A stretch of DNA of 64,000 bases from Halomonas sp. (GTDB taxonomy: Bacteria > Pseudomonadota > Gammaproteobacteria > Pseudomonadales > Halomonadaceae), in assembly GCF_029263665.1 (NCBI RefSeq), contig NZ_JAJUFQ010000016.1, positions 43,723-107,722 on the forward strand, read 5' to 3'. The notes under the pieces are model-generated. The model worked only from the letters and a program-made list of their open reading frames with translations. It was not told the DNA's origin and made no database searches. The first letter of the stretch is position 1. Each line of letters opens with the position of its first letter. Positions 27,978 to 35,665 of the stretch are shown one piece after another. The position numbers were made by a program, and so were the translations under genes.

Positions 27978-28811
27978 TCAGATTTCCGCCGTGGCGCCCT
28001 TGTGCACGCCTTCGAAAGCCCGAATTCTGGTGGGAGTACCAGTATCCTTGGCGACTTCGCCAGCCAGCCAGGCAGCGATGTTTTCCACTGTCGTTGAGGT
28101 TGGCAGAATACGGCACCGCTCTGCCGGAAGGGTCAGGCTGAACTGACCCTGGGCGGACTGATAGGCGGTACGCAACCAGTCACCACGGTCGCCTTCGGCA
28201 ACAATGTCCTCAGCAGCGACCAGGTAGCTGTCCGCCAGCCAGTCGGCATATCGGGTTTCCAGTGTGGCCTGGCGCTGTCCTTGCTGGATGACGTGCAAAC
28301 GTGAGCGATGGCCGTGAGCAATTCGCTGGCAGTTGCCGGCATGGCGCTTGAGCCCATGGGTATAGGTGTATGCGGCACCATCGATACGCTCATCCTCGAA
28401 CGTGAGCGTAATACTGTCTACTCGAGCGGGAGGGCGTCGCATCATCTCGGTACTCAAATGACTGGCCAGTGCCTCGGGGGTGATCCGCTTCCATGGAAAC
28501 AGGGTGAATGCCTGGCGGGGGCCGCGCACTTCCATGTCATAGGGCTCTGTCGTGCGGATACAAATACCTTCCGGGCAGTCACTGATCGAGATACCTGGCG
28601 CTTCTGTTGGCACGATCAAGGTGTGATCAATGCCATCATCGAGTCGAGATTTGATCCACGGTTTGACTTCGCCGAAATCGAACAGCATGCCGTCTTCGCC
28701 AAGTTGTCCGTCGAGTTCGACATGTACGTTCCAACTGGCACCTATCAGGCCGCGTTCGGGGCACCAGACAGAGCTGTCCACATGGGTCAGGTGGTATACG
28801 AACAATGCCAT
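27978..28811 (-). CDS. queD: 6-carboxytetrahydropterin synthase QueD, two-domain form
   Basis: Converts 7,8-dihydroneopterin triphosphate to 6-carboxy-5,6,7,8-tetrahydropterin in queuosine/preQ0 synthesis. At 277 residues it is more than twice the E. coli enzyme (about 120) and reads as two fused QueD-like halves. The N-half (residues 1-130: MALFVYHLTHVDSSVW, FDFGEVKPWIKSRLDDGIDH) keeps the fold and the DH pair but has lost the HxH zinc pair. The C-half keeps the catalytic Cys and zinc histidines in GNCQRIAHGHRSRLHV and ends FEGVHKGATAEI. The ATG overlaps the queE stop (TGATG), which fixes the start; a longer frame reaches 28856. The operon order queC-queE-queD supports the call. Confidence 0.88.
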   Translation of the reverse strand: MALFVYHLTHVDSSVWCPERGLIGASWNVHVELDGQLGEDGMLFDFGEVKPWIKSRLDDGIDHTLIVPTEAPGISISDCPEGICIRTTEPYDMEVRGPRQAFTLFPWKRITPEALASHLSTEMMRRPPARVDSITLTFEDERIDGAAYTYTHGLKRHAGNCQRIAHGHRSRLHVIQQGQRQATLETRYADWLADSYLVAAEDIVAEGDRGDWLRTAYQSAQGQFSLTLPAERCRILPTSTTVENIAAWLAGEVAKDTGTPTRIRAFEGVHKGATAEI

Positions 28812-29533
28812 CAGTCGATCCCCAGAATCTTGTGTGTTTGCAGTGACAGGCGCCACTGTGGATGAGCCAGGCAGTGAGCCACGCAGGCCGCCATGGGAGA
28901 GCGCTCGGAGTCACTGCAGATTGTCACGGAAGCGATATCAGGCTGATGGTGTTTTTCGTCAGGCTGAAGGCTCTCATTTACAGGCTGATGGCTCCTGTCC
29001 ATAGGCTGCAGCAGAAAGTGCTCGAAGGCCATGTTCTCGAAGCGTTGTGGTGGTGCATCCGCCTGGGGGAACACCAGCTTCAGTTCGTTGCCATGCGTCT
29101 GGACAATGGCGGCGCTTCCCTTGGGGCTGACGCATAGCCAATCGATGCCAGGCGGTGCGGGTAGGGTACCGTTGGTTTCCACTCCGACGTCGAAGCCGCG
29201 CTGGTGCATGGCGTCGATAAGTGTTTCATCGAGCTGCAGCAATGGTTCGCCCCCGGTGAAGACGACATAGGGGGCGGCAGGAGAGATTTTCTCCACCGGT
29301 TGCCACAGAGACAGCAGGTGATCTGCCAAGTCTCCAGCATCTGCAAACTTGCCGCCGTTCTGACCATCCGTGCCGACAAAGTCGGTATCACAAAACTGGC
29401 ATTGGGCCTTGGCACGGTCCTGTTCGCGGCCTGACCACAGGTTGCAGCCGCTGAAACGACAGAAGACGCTGGCGCGACCGCTCTGTGCGCCTTCGCCCTG
29501 CAGGGTATAGAAGGCTTCCTTGACACTGTACAT
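28811..29533 (-). CDS. queE: 7-carboxy-7-deazaguanine synthase QueE
   Basis: A 240-residue radical-SAM enzyme that makes 7-carboxy-7-deazaguanine from 6-carboxytetrahydropterin. The N-terminus is typical (MYSVKEAFYTLQGEGAQSGR). The cluster cysteines follow the CX14CX2C spacing of the E. coli-type enzyme, from the C of SGCNLW to CQFCD, and the SAM-binding FTGGEPLLQ follows. Near the C-terminus the conserved FLLQPMD is followed by an insertion of about 30 residues built from 7-residue units (QPMDRSH, QPVNESL, QPDEKHH, QPD), after which the normal CLAHPQWRLSLQTHKILGID tail resumes. The enzyme is otherwise intact. The gap to queC is 5 nt. Confidence 0.93.
   Translation of the reverse strand: MYSVKEAFYTLQGEGAQSGRASVFCRFSGCNLWSGREQDRAKAQCQFCDTDFVGTDGQNGGKFADAGDLADHLLSLWQPVEKISPAAPYVVFTGGEPLLQLDETLIDAMHQRGFDVGVETNGTLPAPPGIDWLCVSPKGSAAIVQTHGNELKLVFPQADAPPQRFENMAFEHFLLQPMDRSHQPVNESLQPDEKHHQPDIASVTICSDSERSPMAACVAHCLAHPQWRLSLQTHKILGID
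28925..29008 (-). repeat. 21-nt in-frame tandem repeat inside queE
   Basis: Four consecutive 21-nt units on the minus strand (29008-28988, 28987-28967, 28966-28946, 28945-28925), each starting CAGCCT(G/A), encode QPMDRSH, QPVNESL, QPDEKHH and QPDIASV. The first carries the conserved QPMD motif; the others make up the extra loop. Confidence 0.85.
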
Positions 29534-29538
29534 GACCG

Positions 29539-30249
29539 TTACCCCTCGTGATTGCCGTGGGGGTGATGAAGGTCAGGCTGACAGGAATAGGTCAATGGGT
29601 CGCTGGCACCATTGGCGGCGAAGGCTGCCAGACGCTCGCGGCAGCTGCCACAGCGACCACAGGCATGCTGCCCACCTTCGTAGCAAGTCCAGGTCTTGGC
29701 ATAATCGAGGCCCATGGCCAGACCATCGGCAAGAATCTCGCTCTTGCTGCGCTTGAGATAAGGTGCGTGGATTTCTACAGGCGAGAAGTTGGCAATGGCG
29801 GCGACGGCATTCATGGCCTCGACAAACTGAGGACGGCAGTCTGGATAGAGCACATGGTCACCACCATGGGCGCCATAGTCCACTCGCGAGGCACCGATGT
29901 TGACAGCCTTGGCAATGGCCAGGGAAAGCAGCACCATGTTGCGATTGGGGACTACCGTAGAGGTGAGGTTGTCCTCGGCATAATCGCCATCCGGCATCTC
30001 GCGGCTGGCATCGGTAAGCGCCGAATTATCGATCAGGCCGTGGATGGCAGTGATATCGACAATCTGGTGAGGAATGCCGAGTTCTGCGCACACTTGTCGT
30101 GCAACTTCCAGCTCACGCACATGGCGCTGGCCATAGTTGAACGAAAGAGCGTGAACTTCGCGATTTTCCCGCAGGGCACGATGAAGGACGGTGAAAGAGT
30201 CCATGCCGCCGGAGTAGATCACTACAGAGGCAGAGGAAGATTGGGTCAT
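29539..30249 (-). CDS. queC: 7-cyano-7-deazaguanine synthase QueC
   Basis: ATP-dependent enzyme converting 7-carboxy-7-deazaguanine and ammonia to preQ0. With the start at 30249 it has 236 residues (E. coli 231); in-frame ATGs at 30261 and 30315 are alternatives, and none has a strong ribosome site. The PP-loop is [14 protein letters not shown], where the usual SGGQDS has Met. NYGQRH and [13 protein letters not shown] follow, and the zinc site is at the C-terminus: [20 protein letters not shown]. It is the first gene of the leftward queC-queE-queD-ykgJ operon. No preQ1 riboswitch was recognised in the 180 nt upstream. Confidence 0.92.
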   Translation of the reverse strand: MTQSSSASVVIYSGGMDSFTVLHRALRENREVHALSFNYGQRHVRELEVARQVCAELGIPHQIVDITAIHGLIDNSALTDASREMPDGDYAEDNLTSTVVPNRNMVLLSLAIAKAVNIGASRVDYGAHGGDHVLYPDCRPQFVEAMNAVAAIANFSPVEIHAPYLKRSKSEILADGLAMGLDYAKTWTCYEGGQHACGRCGSCRERLAAFAANGASDPLTYSCQPDLHHPHGNHEG

Positions 30250-30353
30250 TTTCAAACTCATGATCGGAGAATTTGGACTAGCCGGGATCCGGTCCGGCGC
30301 CGCAAGGGTAACCAATTCCCCGAGCTGTGACTAGACATTCATCTCTTATGCAG

Positions 30354-30367
30354 TTGATCCTGATCAA
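30354..30367. promoter_or_regulatory. FNR/Anr box between queC and trhP
   Basis: TTGATCCTGATCAA is a perfect match to the FNR/Anr consensus TTGATnnnnATCAA. Its centre is 68 nt upstream of the trhP start and 111 nt upstream of the queC start. No clear -10 lies at the spacing of a class II activator site in either direction; a TTATGC element at 30347-30352 would place the box at the start point, which would mean repression. The direction of control is open, but the site itself is strong. Confidence 0.6.
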
Positions 30368-30370
30368 TGA

Positions 30371-30406
30371 TGCCGGGAGACCGGCATGGCAACCTCCCCG
30401 GTTGCC
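30371..30406 (+). other. two adjacent hairpins in the trhP leader
   Basis: Stem 1 is TGCCGG / CCGGCA (30371-30376, 30381-30386) with a GAGA tetraloop; stem 2 is GGCAACC / GGTTGCC (30388-30394, 30400-30406) with a TCCCC loop. They sit 22 nt upstream of the trhP ATG. There is no U tract, so they are not a terminator; a leader structure or protein site is possible. Confidence 0.45.
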
Positions 30407-30428
30407 CTGATGATGTCTGGTAATCCCC

Positions 30429-31739
30429 ATGCAAGCTCCTGAACTGCTGTCGCCGGCAGGTACCTTCAAGAACATGACCTATGCCTTCGCCTATGGGGCG
30501 GATGCGGTCTATGCCGGTCAACCCCGTTATTCCCTGCGGGTGCGCAACAACGATTTCCATCTTGCCCATCTGCATGAAGGCATTGCCTATGCCCATGAGC
30601 GGGGCAAGCAATTCTATGTTGCTTCGAACATTGCTCCCCACAACAGCAAGCTCAAGACCTACCTGGATGACATGGCGAAGGTGGTCGAGGCGGGGCCGGA
30701 TGCGCTGATCATGTCGGATCCTGGTCTGATCATGATGGTCCGAGAGCGCTGGCCGAACCAGGTGATCCACCTGTCGGTGCAGGCCAATGTGGTCAACTAT
30801 CAGGCCGCGAGATTCTGGCAGCGGCAGGGGATAAGCCGCATCATTCTGTCCCGGGAATTATCGCTGGATGAAATTGCCGAGATTCGCAGTGAATGTCCAG
30901 ACCTTGAAATCGAAACCTTCGTTCATGGTGCCCTGTGCATTGCCTATTCAGGACGTTGCCTGCTGTCCGGATACTTGAATCGCCGGGACCCCAATCAAGG
31001 TACCTGCACCAATGCATGCCGTTGGCAGTATCGAACCTTGCCTGCCGAAGAGGATGACAGTGGCGACCTGTTTGCATTGGTCGAAGAAGCCTCCCGGCCA
31101 GGTGAGCAGATGCCGGTATTCGAGGATGAGCATGGCACCTACATCATGAACTCAAGGGATCTGCGTGCCGTCCAGCATGTTGCCAGACTTGCCGAGATGG
31201 GCGTCCGTTCACTCAAGATCGAAGGACGTACCAAGTCGCATTACTATGTTGCGCGTACTGCCCAGGTCTATCGTCGGGCCATTGACGATGCCGTGGCTGG
31301 CCGGCCATTCGACATGACGCTGATGGATGAACTGGAGAATCTGGCTAACCGGGGTTATACGGAAGGCTTCTATCGTCGCCATGTACATGATGAATATCAG
31401 AATTATGAACGTGGCCATTCGATAGGCGTGCATCAGCAGTTTGTCGGCGAGGTCATCGGTCATGATCCGAACGCCGGCATGCTGGAGGTCGAGGTCAAGA
31501 ACCGTTTTTCCGTAGGGGATCGCATGGAACTGATGCTGCCTTCGGGTAATCTGCGTTTCACCTTGCAGGCATTGGAAAACGCCTCGCGAGGCAAGATCAC
31601 CGTAGCGCCAGGCTCGGGGCACCGTGTTCGCCTGGCTGTCCCAGGTTTGGTGAGTGACGAAGGCCAACTGTCGTTTGCCCTGTTGATGCGTGACCTGGAG
31701 CCAGCCCCTGGCGCTGATATAGCCATCGAGGTGCGTTGA
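30429..31739 (+). CDS. trhP: prephenate-dependent tRNA uridine(34) hydroxylase TrhP (YegQ)
   Basis: A 436-residue U32-family protein that makes 5-hydroxyuridine at tRNA wobble position 34 without O2, using prephenate and an iron-sulfur cluster. It follows E. coli YegQ closely: PELLSPAGTFKNMTYAFAYG at the N-terminus, YAGQPRYSLRVRNNDFH, IMSDPGLIMMVRE, then the cysteine-rich GALCIAYSGRCLLSGYLNRR and DPNQGTCTNACRWQYR, and EDEHGTYIMNSRDLRA, SLKIEGRTKSHYYVARTAQ. It is slightly shorter than the E. coli protein (453) because of a reduced loop after ACRW. The nearest paralogues UbiU and UbiV are excluded by length and sequence. An FNR/Anr box lies upstream. Confidence 0.93.
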   Translation: MQAPELLSPAGTFKNMTYAFAYGADAVYAGQPRYSLRVRNNDFHLAHLHEGIAYAHERGKQFYVASNIAPHNSKLKTYLDDMAKVVEAGPDALIMSDPGLIMMVRERWPNQVIHLSVQANVVNYQAARFWQRQGISRIILSRELSLDEIAEIRSECPDLEIETFVHGALCIAYSGRCLLSGYLNRRDPNQGTCTNACRWQYRTLPAEEDDSGDLFALVEEASRPGEQMPVFEDEHGTYIMNSRDLRAVQHVARLAEMGVRSLKIEGRTKSHYYVARTAQVYRRAIDDAVAGRPFDMTLMDELENLANRGYTEGFYRRHVHDEYQNYERGHSIGVHQQFVGEVIGHDPNAGMLEVEVKNRFSVGDRMELMLPSGNLRFTLQALENASRGKITVAPGSGHRVRLAVPGLVSDEGQLSFALLMRDLEPAPGADIAIEVR

Positions 31740-31802
31740 ATCGTCGAGTGGGAGAGCATCGTCTATGGTTAGTTTCGTGGCCTACTCATTCAGGAGCTTT
31801 CC

Positions 31803-32039
31803 ATGGAACACCCGGATCATGCATTTAGTGAACTCTTCGAACAGCTGGGGCTTGCTTCTGATGCTGCGGCCATCAAGCGCTTCATCGATAACAATGCTCC
31901 ATTGCCGGATGACATGGAACTTGCGGATGCGCCTTGCTGGAATGAAGGCCAGGCTGATTTTCTGCGTGAGGCAAAGGAAGATGATGCGGACTGGGCCGAG
32001 TTGGTAGACCAGCTGGATGCATCGTTACGCAAACAATAG
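31803..32039 (+). CDS. DUF2789 family protein
   Basis: A 78-residue acidic, probably cytosolic helical protein of the DUF2789 family. Features are LFEQLGLASDAAAIKRFID, the conserved DAPCWNEGQADFLREA, and an acidic end DDADWAELVDQLDASL. ATG 31803 is preceded by AGGAG (about 8 nt). It is 63 nt after trhP on the same strand. The function of the family is unknown. Confidence 0.88.
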   Translation: MEHPDHAFSELFEQLGLASDAAAIKRFIDNNAPLPDDMELADAPCWNEGQADFLREAKEDDADWAELVDQLDASLRKQ

Positions 32040-32092
32040 CGATGGCGTGCATGGCTGGGTCGTTGCTGCTTGTGGAAAGAGATATCAGTCTG

Positions 32093-32503
32093 TCACAGAC
32101 GGGCTTTTACACGTTCCAGAATCTGTTTGCTGACCTTGGCCACTAGCGGGCGCGCAGCGCGATCCACGGCCTTGGCCAGCAGGCGATTGCGAATCTGGTA
32201 TTCCAGGGTCAAGGTGACCCGGGTACCTTCATCGACGGCTTCCAGGTCGTAATGCCCCTGATTGTGTATACCCTCTGTTGATTCCCAGGCCAGCTTGGTG
32301 GGGGCGATCTTCTCCGTGATCTGGACGGCAAAGGTCCAATCCATGCCCACCGCGTGGACATGCCAGTGGTAGCGTTCCTCACCCAAAGGCTCGATGGCTG
32401 TGATCAGGTCCGAGTACTCGGCAAAATCCTCGACGCGTTCGAGCAGTGCGAAGACCTTGTCGGGTGGCGCAGGAAGGATGGCGCTGTGTGTAATGCTCCT
32501 CAT
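32093..32503 (-). CDS. SRPBCC family protein
   Basis: A 136-residue START/Bet v1-like (SRPBCC) protein with a single hydrophobic-cavity domain: HSAILPAPPDKVFALLERVE, DFAEYSDLITAIEPL, WTFAVQITEKIAPTKLAWES and RVTLTLEYQIRNRLLAKAVD. It resembles coenzyme Q-binding/RatA-like proteins in length but lacks enough specific marks for a narrower call, so it could bind a lipid or a small hydrophobic ligand. It starts 4 nt after the asparaginase stop on the same strand, with its ribosome site inside that gene, so the two form an operon. Confidence 0.85.
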   Translation of the reverse strand: MRSITHSAILPAPPDKVFALLERVEDFAEYSDLITAIEPLGEERYHWHVHAVGMDWTFAVQITEKIAPTKLAWESTEGIHNQGHYDLEAVDEGTRVTLTLEYQIRNRLLAKAVDRAARPLVAKVSKQILERVKARL

Positions 32504-32507
32504 GGAA

Positions 32508-33554
32508 TCAGCCCCTCTCGCCTACCAGGGAAGTGCGAAAGCGCCGCAGACGCTCTTCCGTCGGAAGGGGCTGGGCCAAGAGGTGAACAAGCTTGGTGTA
32601 AGCTGCCTCGGGCGTCATGTCGTCACCAGAGATGACGCCGGCCTCGCTCAGCAACTGGCCTGCCGCGTAATGGCCGATTTCGATAGTGCCATGCGGACAT
32701 TGGCTGATGGCGACGATCATCTTGCCTTGAGCAGTGGCTTCCGCCATCACCGCAGCCAGTTCCAGATCTTCGGGTATGTTACCGCCACCCCAGACTTCGA
32801 TCAGAGCTCCCTCGACGCGCTTGTCGCTGAGCCATGCAGCCAATTGCCAGGCTTGAATGCCCGGCCACAGGGAGAGCCGGATGACCTTGTCGCCCATGTT
32901 GCGGTAATCGGCCTGCTCAAAGCGCGGAGCACCACGTTGAGTTGCCTCCAGACCATGGCTTTCAAACAGCAGCCAATCGTCGCCGCGCCGTTCGCCTAAT
33001 GCGGAAAGGTTGGGGCTGACGAAGGCATTGGCATCGCGAGTTTGCCACTTGCGGGCCCGACAGCCACGCAGCAGCAGATCATTGAAGCATAGTGCCACTT
33101 CCTGTAGTTGCGGCATGGCAGCAAAGCGTAGGGCAGTTTCGATGTTGCGTGGAGCGTCGCTGTCTTGGGCTTCCATGGGAAGCATGGCGCCGGTGACGAT
33201 GACCGGACGATCAATGCCCAGGAGCTGGAAGGCCAGGCTCGACGCTGTCCAGGCCAGAGTATCCGTCCCGTGAAGTACGACGACTCCTGCATAGTCGCTG
33301 TAGCAGTCGGCAATATCCGCGGCCAGGTTTGCCCAGTCTTCGGGTCTGGCGCTGCTTGAATCGATGGGGTGGTCCACTTCATGCCAGACAAACGCGGGCA
33401 AGGCTGCACGGCGTTCTGGTGGCAGGGCATCGAGTGCCTGGCGAACACGACCTTCGACATCTTTTCCAGGGGCCAGACCTTGATCGGTTTCCACCATGCC
33501 GAGAGTGCCTCCGGTGTAGAGCACCAGCAGAGGGGCATTGGAAATCGCAGTCAT
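32508..33554 (-). CDS. type I-like (cytosolic) asparaginase
   Basis: A 348-residue amidohydrolase of the asparaginase/glutaminase family, hydrolysing L-asparagine to aspartate and ammonia. No signal peptide is seen, so it is cytosolic. Catalytic elements are present: first Thr in LVLYTGGTLGMVE, then GVVVLHGTDTLAWTASSLAF with the second Thr-Asp pair, TGAMLPMEAQDSDAPRNIET and, later, WGGGNIPEDL. This fits the short-type I group (E. coli AnsA 338). It is co-transcribed with the SRPBCC gene. Substrate preference for Asn over Gln is inferred from the family. Confidence 0.92.
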   Translation of the reverse strand: MTAISNAPLLVLYTGGTLGMVETDQGLAPGKDVEGRVRQALDALPPERRAALPAFVWHEVDHPIDSSSARPEDWANLAADIADCYSDYAGVVVLHGTDTLAWTASSLAFQLLGIDRPVIVTGAMLPMEAQDSDAPRNIETALRFAAMPQLQEVALCFNDLLLRGCRARKWQTRDANAFVSPNLSALGERRGDDWLLFESHGLEATQRGAPRFEQADYRNMGDKVIRLSLWPGIQAWQLAAWLSDKRVEGALIEVWGGGNIPEDLELAAVMAEATAQGKMIVAISQCPHGTIEIGHYAAGQLLSEAGVISGDDMTPEAAYTKLVHLLAQPLPTEERLRRFRTSLVGERG

Positions 33555-33735
33555 GGGCTTGGTTCCTCGGTTCGTGGCCAGTTGTCATTCAGGGTCGCCC
33601 GCCATGATACGGGTTCTCGCAAGACGGACAAGTCGATGCAGCATGTACGGCAAGCAGTATGCAGGTACGGTCAGGACTCATGAGAATCCCATACTCGGCT
33701 CGTAAACGTCATGTTCGAGAATATAGGCTCGAGCG

Positions 33736-33795
33736 CATGAATGTCGAAAACGTGGGTCTCGAAAACATGGGCCTCGAAAACATGAGTGCCGGAAA
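33736..33795. repeat. 15-nt tandem repeat, 4 copies
   Basis: Units at 33736-33750, 33751-33765, 33766-33780 and 33781-33795 share the pattern CRTGRRYSYCGRAAA; units 2 and 3 differ at two positions. They lie in the 249-nt gap between the asparaginase start and the MFS gene stop, immediately downstream of the MFS gene. Confidence 0.85.
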
Positions 33796-33803
33796 TGAGT
33801 CGG

Positions 33804-35009
33804 TCAGCGGGTAATGAGACGACCTTCCTCGTCGAAGGCGAGTTGACGGTTGCGTCCGGCAAACCAGCTGCATGCAGCGGCCAGTGTGGCGATGGCCACC
33901 AGGGCTGCGGTAATCCAGGGGATACCGACATCGAGCTGAAGCATGATGCCGACACTAAAGGGTCCCAGGGAAGCGAGGGCGTAGCCGCCTCCCTGGGCAA
34001 GGCCAGAGAGGCGGCCAGCCAGGCGAGAATCCGCACTACGCAGCACGATCAGAGCCAGTGCCAGACTGAAGCTGCCACCCTGGCCAAGGCCAAGCATCAC
34101 TACGCCAGGCAGTTTCCAGAATGGGCCGGCCAACAGTAACAGGCACAGGCCTGTCGTCGAGAAGCTGAGCCCAAGCAGTAATGCTGGACGCTGGTCTCGG
34201 CCCAAGCGTGCAAGCCAGGGAGCGGCCAGTGCCGAGATCAATTGAATCAGCACCGACAGGCCCATCAACCAACCGGCCTCGGCTTCGTCATAACCTCGTT
34301 TGACGAGAAGAGTGGGTAGCCAGCCAAAGACGATGTAGGCCAAGGAGGACTGAGCTCCCATGAACACCATGATCTGCCAGGTGAGCGGTTGGCGCAGAAT
34401 GCCTCTGGTGGCCCCGGTGCCTGTCTGACCTGGTGCATGTGGGGTAGCGGGGGTACGTGGCATGCCCAGTTCCCAGGCCACAAGTGCCACGATAGCCAGC
34501 AACGACCAGGCAGCAAGCCCGGGAGGCCAGCCCCCCAGCCAGTCGCTGAGTGGAATGGACAGGCCTGCGCCGAGGGCGCCACCGAGGCACAGGGCCATGG
34601 TATATACCCCGGTCATGAGGTCGGCACCATGCGGCAGCTCGCGTTTGACCAGGGCTGGTAACAGGGCACCGCCCACGCCGATGCCAGCACCGACCAGGAA
34701 AGTCCCTGTAAACAGTGCCCAGGGGCTGGCAAGCCAGCGCAGCAGCAAGCCAACGGCAATGACGACCAAGGACAGTGCCAGAGCTCGCTCCGGACCAAAC
34801 TGGCGCGACAGGCGTGGTGCTGCCGGGGCAAACAGGCCAAGGCAGAGTACCGGCAATGTGGTCAGTGCGCCGATGGACAGTGGGGTCAGTGCAGTATCCT
34901 GCTGAACTCGGTTGAGTACTGGGGCCAGGGACGACAAGGCCGGACGCAGGTTCAGCCCAACCAGTACCATCAGAAACAAAAATCGCCACGGAATGGTCTT
35001 GGCAGTCAT
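33804..35009 (-). CDS. CynX/NimT family MFS transporter
   Basis: A 401-residue inner-membrane protein with about 12 hydrophobic segments, assigned to the CynX/NimT (2-nitroimidazole/cyanate-type) group of the major facilitator superfamily. Marks are the N-terminal LNLRPALSSLAPVL and PVLCLGLFAPAAPRLSRQFG, GAGIGVGGALLPALVKR, and the central FGWLPTLLVKRGYDEAEAGW. The substrate cannot be predicted; relatives export small organic or nitro compounds. A 15-nt tandem repeat lies just after its stop. The upstream 44 nt separate it from the unknown gene at 35054-35554. Confidence 0.9.
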   Translation of the reverse strand: MTAKTIPWRFLFLMVLVGLNLRPALSSLAPVLNRVQQDTALTPLSIGALTTLPVLCLGLFAPAAPRLSRQFGPERALALSLVVIAVGLLLRWLASPWALFTGTFLVGAGIGVGGALLPALVKRELPHGADLMTGVYTMALCLGGALGAGLSIPLSDWLGGWPPGLAAWSLLAIVALVAWELGMPRTPATPHAPGQTGTGATRGILRQPLTWQIMVFMGAQSSLAYIVFGWLPTLLVKRGYDEAEAGWLMGLSVLIQLISALAAPWLARLGRDQRPALLLGLSFSTTGLCLLLLAGPFWKLPGVVMLGLGQGGSFSLALALIVLRSADSRLAGRLSGLAQGGGYALASLGPFSVGIMLQLDVGIPWITAALVAIATLAAACSWFAGRNRQLAFDEEGRLITR

Positions 35010-35053
35010 CTCAAGCCCCAGAGCAGGTATTAAACAGGGTCGAAAAGTACGAG

Positions 35054-35554
35054 CTACGCCAGATGCGGGCGCAGATCACCACGAACTTGATCGGCGAATG
35101 TCAGGAAGTTGGTCTGACGGTCGCCATCGGTGCGGTCAACGCGCACGACCAGGGCCATATTCTGACTGGTCAGCAACTGGTCGTAGATTTCCAGTGTGAC
35201 TTTTTCCGCCGTTGTCTTGCCGGGCTCCTGTTGGCCATTCTCCAGGCGAAAGGTTTCCAGCAAGGTGGCGCGAACCCGTGTGGTTCCCCCTTCAGCCAGG
35301 ACTCGGCGAACAAACAGCCAGCCTTCGCAAGTGACTGCGACGCCATCGTGGTCACGCTGATAGAGGGTGCGATAGCAGGCTCCCTGCTCTGCGCCCTTGT
35401 CAGCCATGCTGCGATAGGCTTCGGTCATGCGGGTCGCAGAGATTCGGGCATCGTCAAGCTTCTTGCGTGCCGCGCGAAACTCACTGTCCAGTTGAGACTG
35501 GCGCCGGAATGCACGCCATTGGAGATATTCATTGATCAGTTCTTTGGAGGCCAT
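35054..35554 (-). CDS. hypothetical protein
   Basis: A 166-residue soluble protein I do not recognise. The start at 35554 (MASKELINEYLQWRAFRRQS) has GAGGA 7 nt upstream; an in-frame ATG at 35638 is less likely. The N-terminal half is a basic, charged helix (residues 1-55, LDSEFRAARKKLDDARISAT), probably coiled-coil. The C-terminal half looks alpha/beta (CYRTLYQRDHDGVAVTCEGW, RVRATLLETFRLENGQ, MALVVRVDRTDGDRQTNFLT). No signal peptide or membrane segment is seen. It is 112 nt downstream of rhlE on the same strand and could share its transcript. Confidence 0.7.
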   Translation of the reverse strand: MASKELINEYLQWRAFRRQSQLDSEFRAARKKLDDARISATRMTEAYRSMADKGAEQGACYRTLYQRDHDGVAVTCEGWLFVRRVLAEGGTTRVRATLLETFRLENGQQEPGKTTAEKVTLEIYDQLLTSQNMALVVRVDRTDGDRQTNFLTFADQVRGDLRPHLA

Positions 35555-35665
35555 CCTGTCATCCTCGGAATTCGGCAAGGACCGCGCTGTTTTCACCGAT
35601 ACGCTTTCATTGGCCTGCGTACCGGCCTGTGCTGTCAAGCAGGGCGGCCCAGGAGAGTGGGTTCG

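Noticed and set aside
30250..30428. A preQ1 riboswitch in front of queC
   Set aside because: No preQ1-type stem with an A-rich tail was recognised on the minus strand. The visible structure there is the FNR box and two hairpins.
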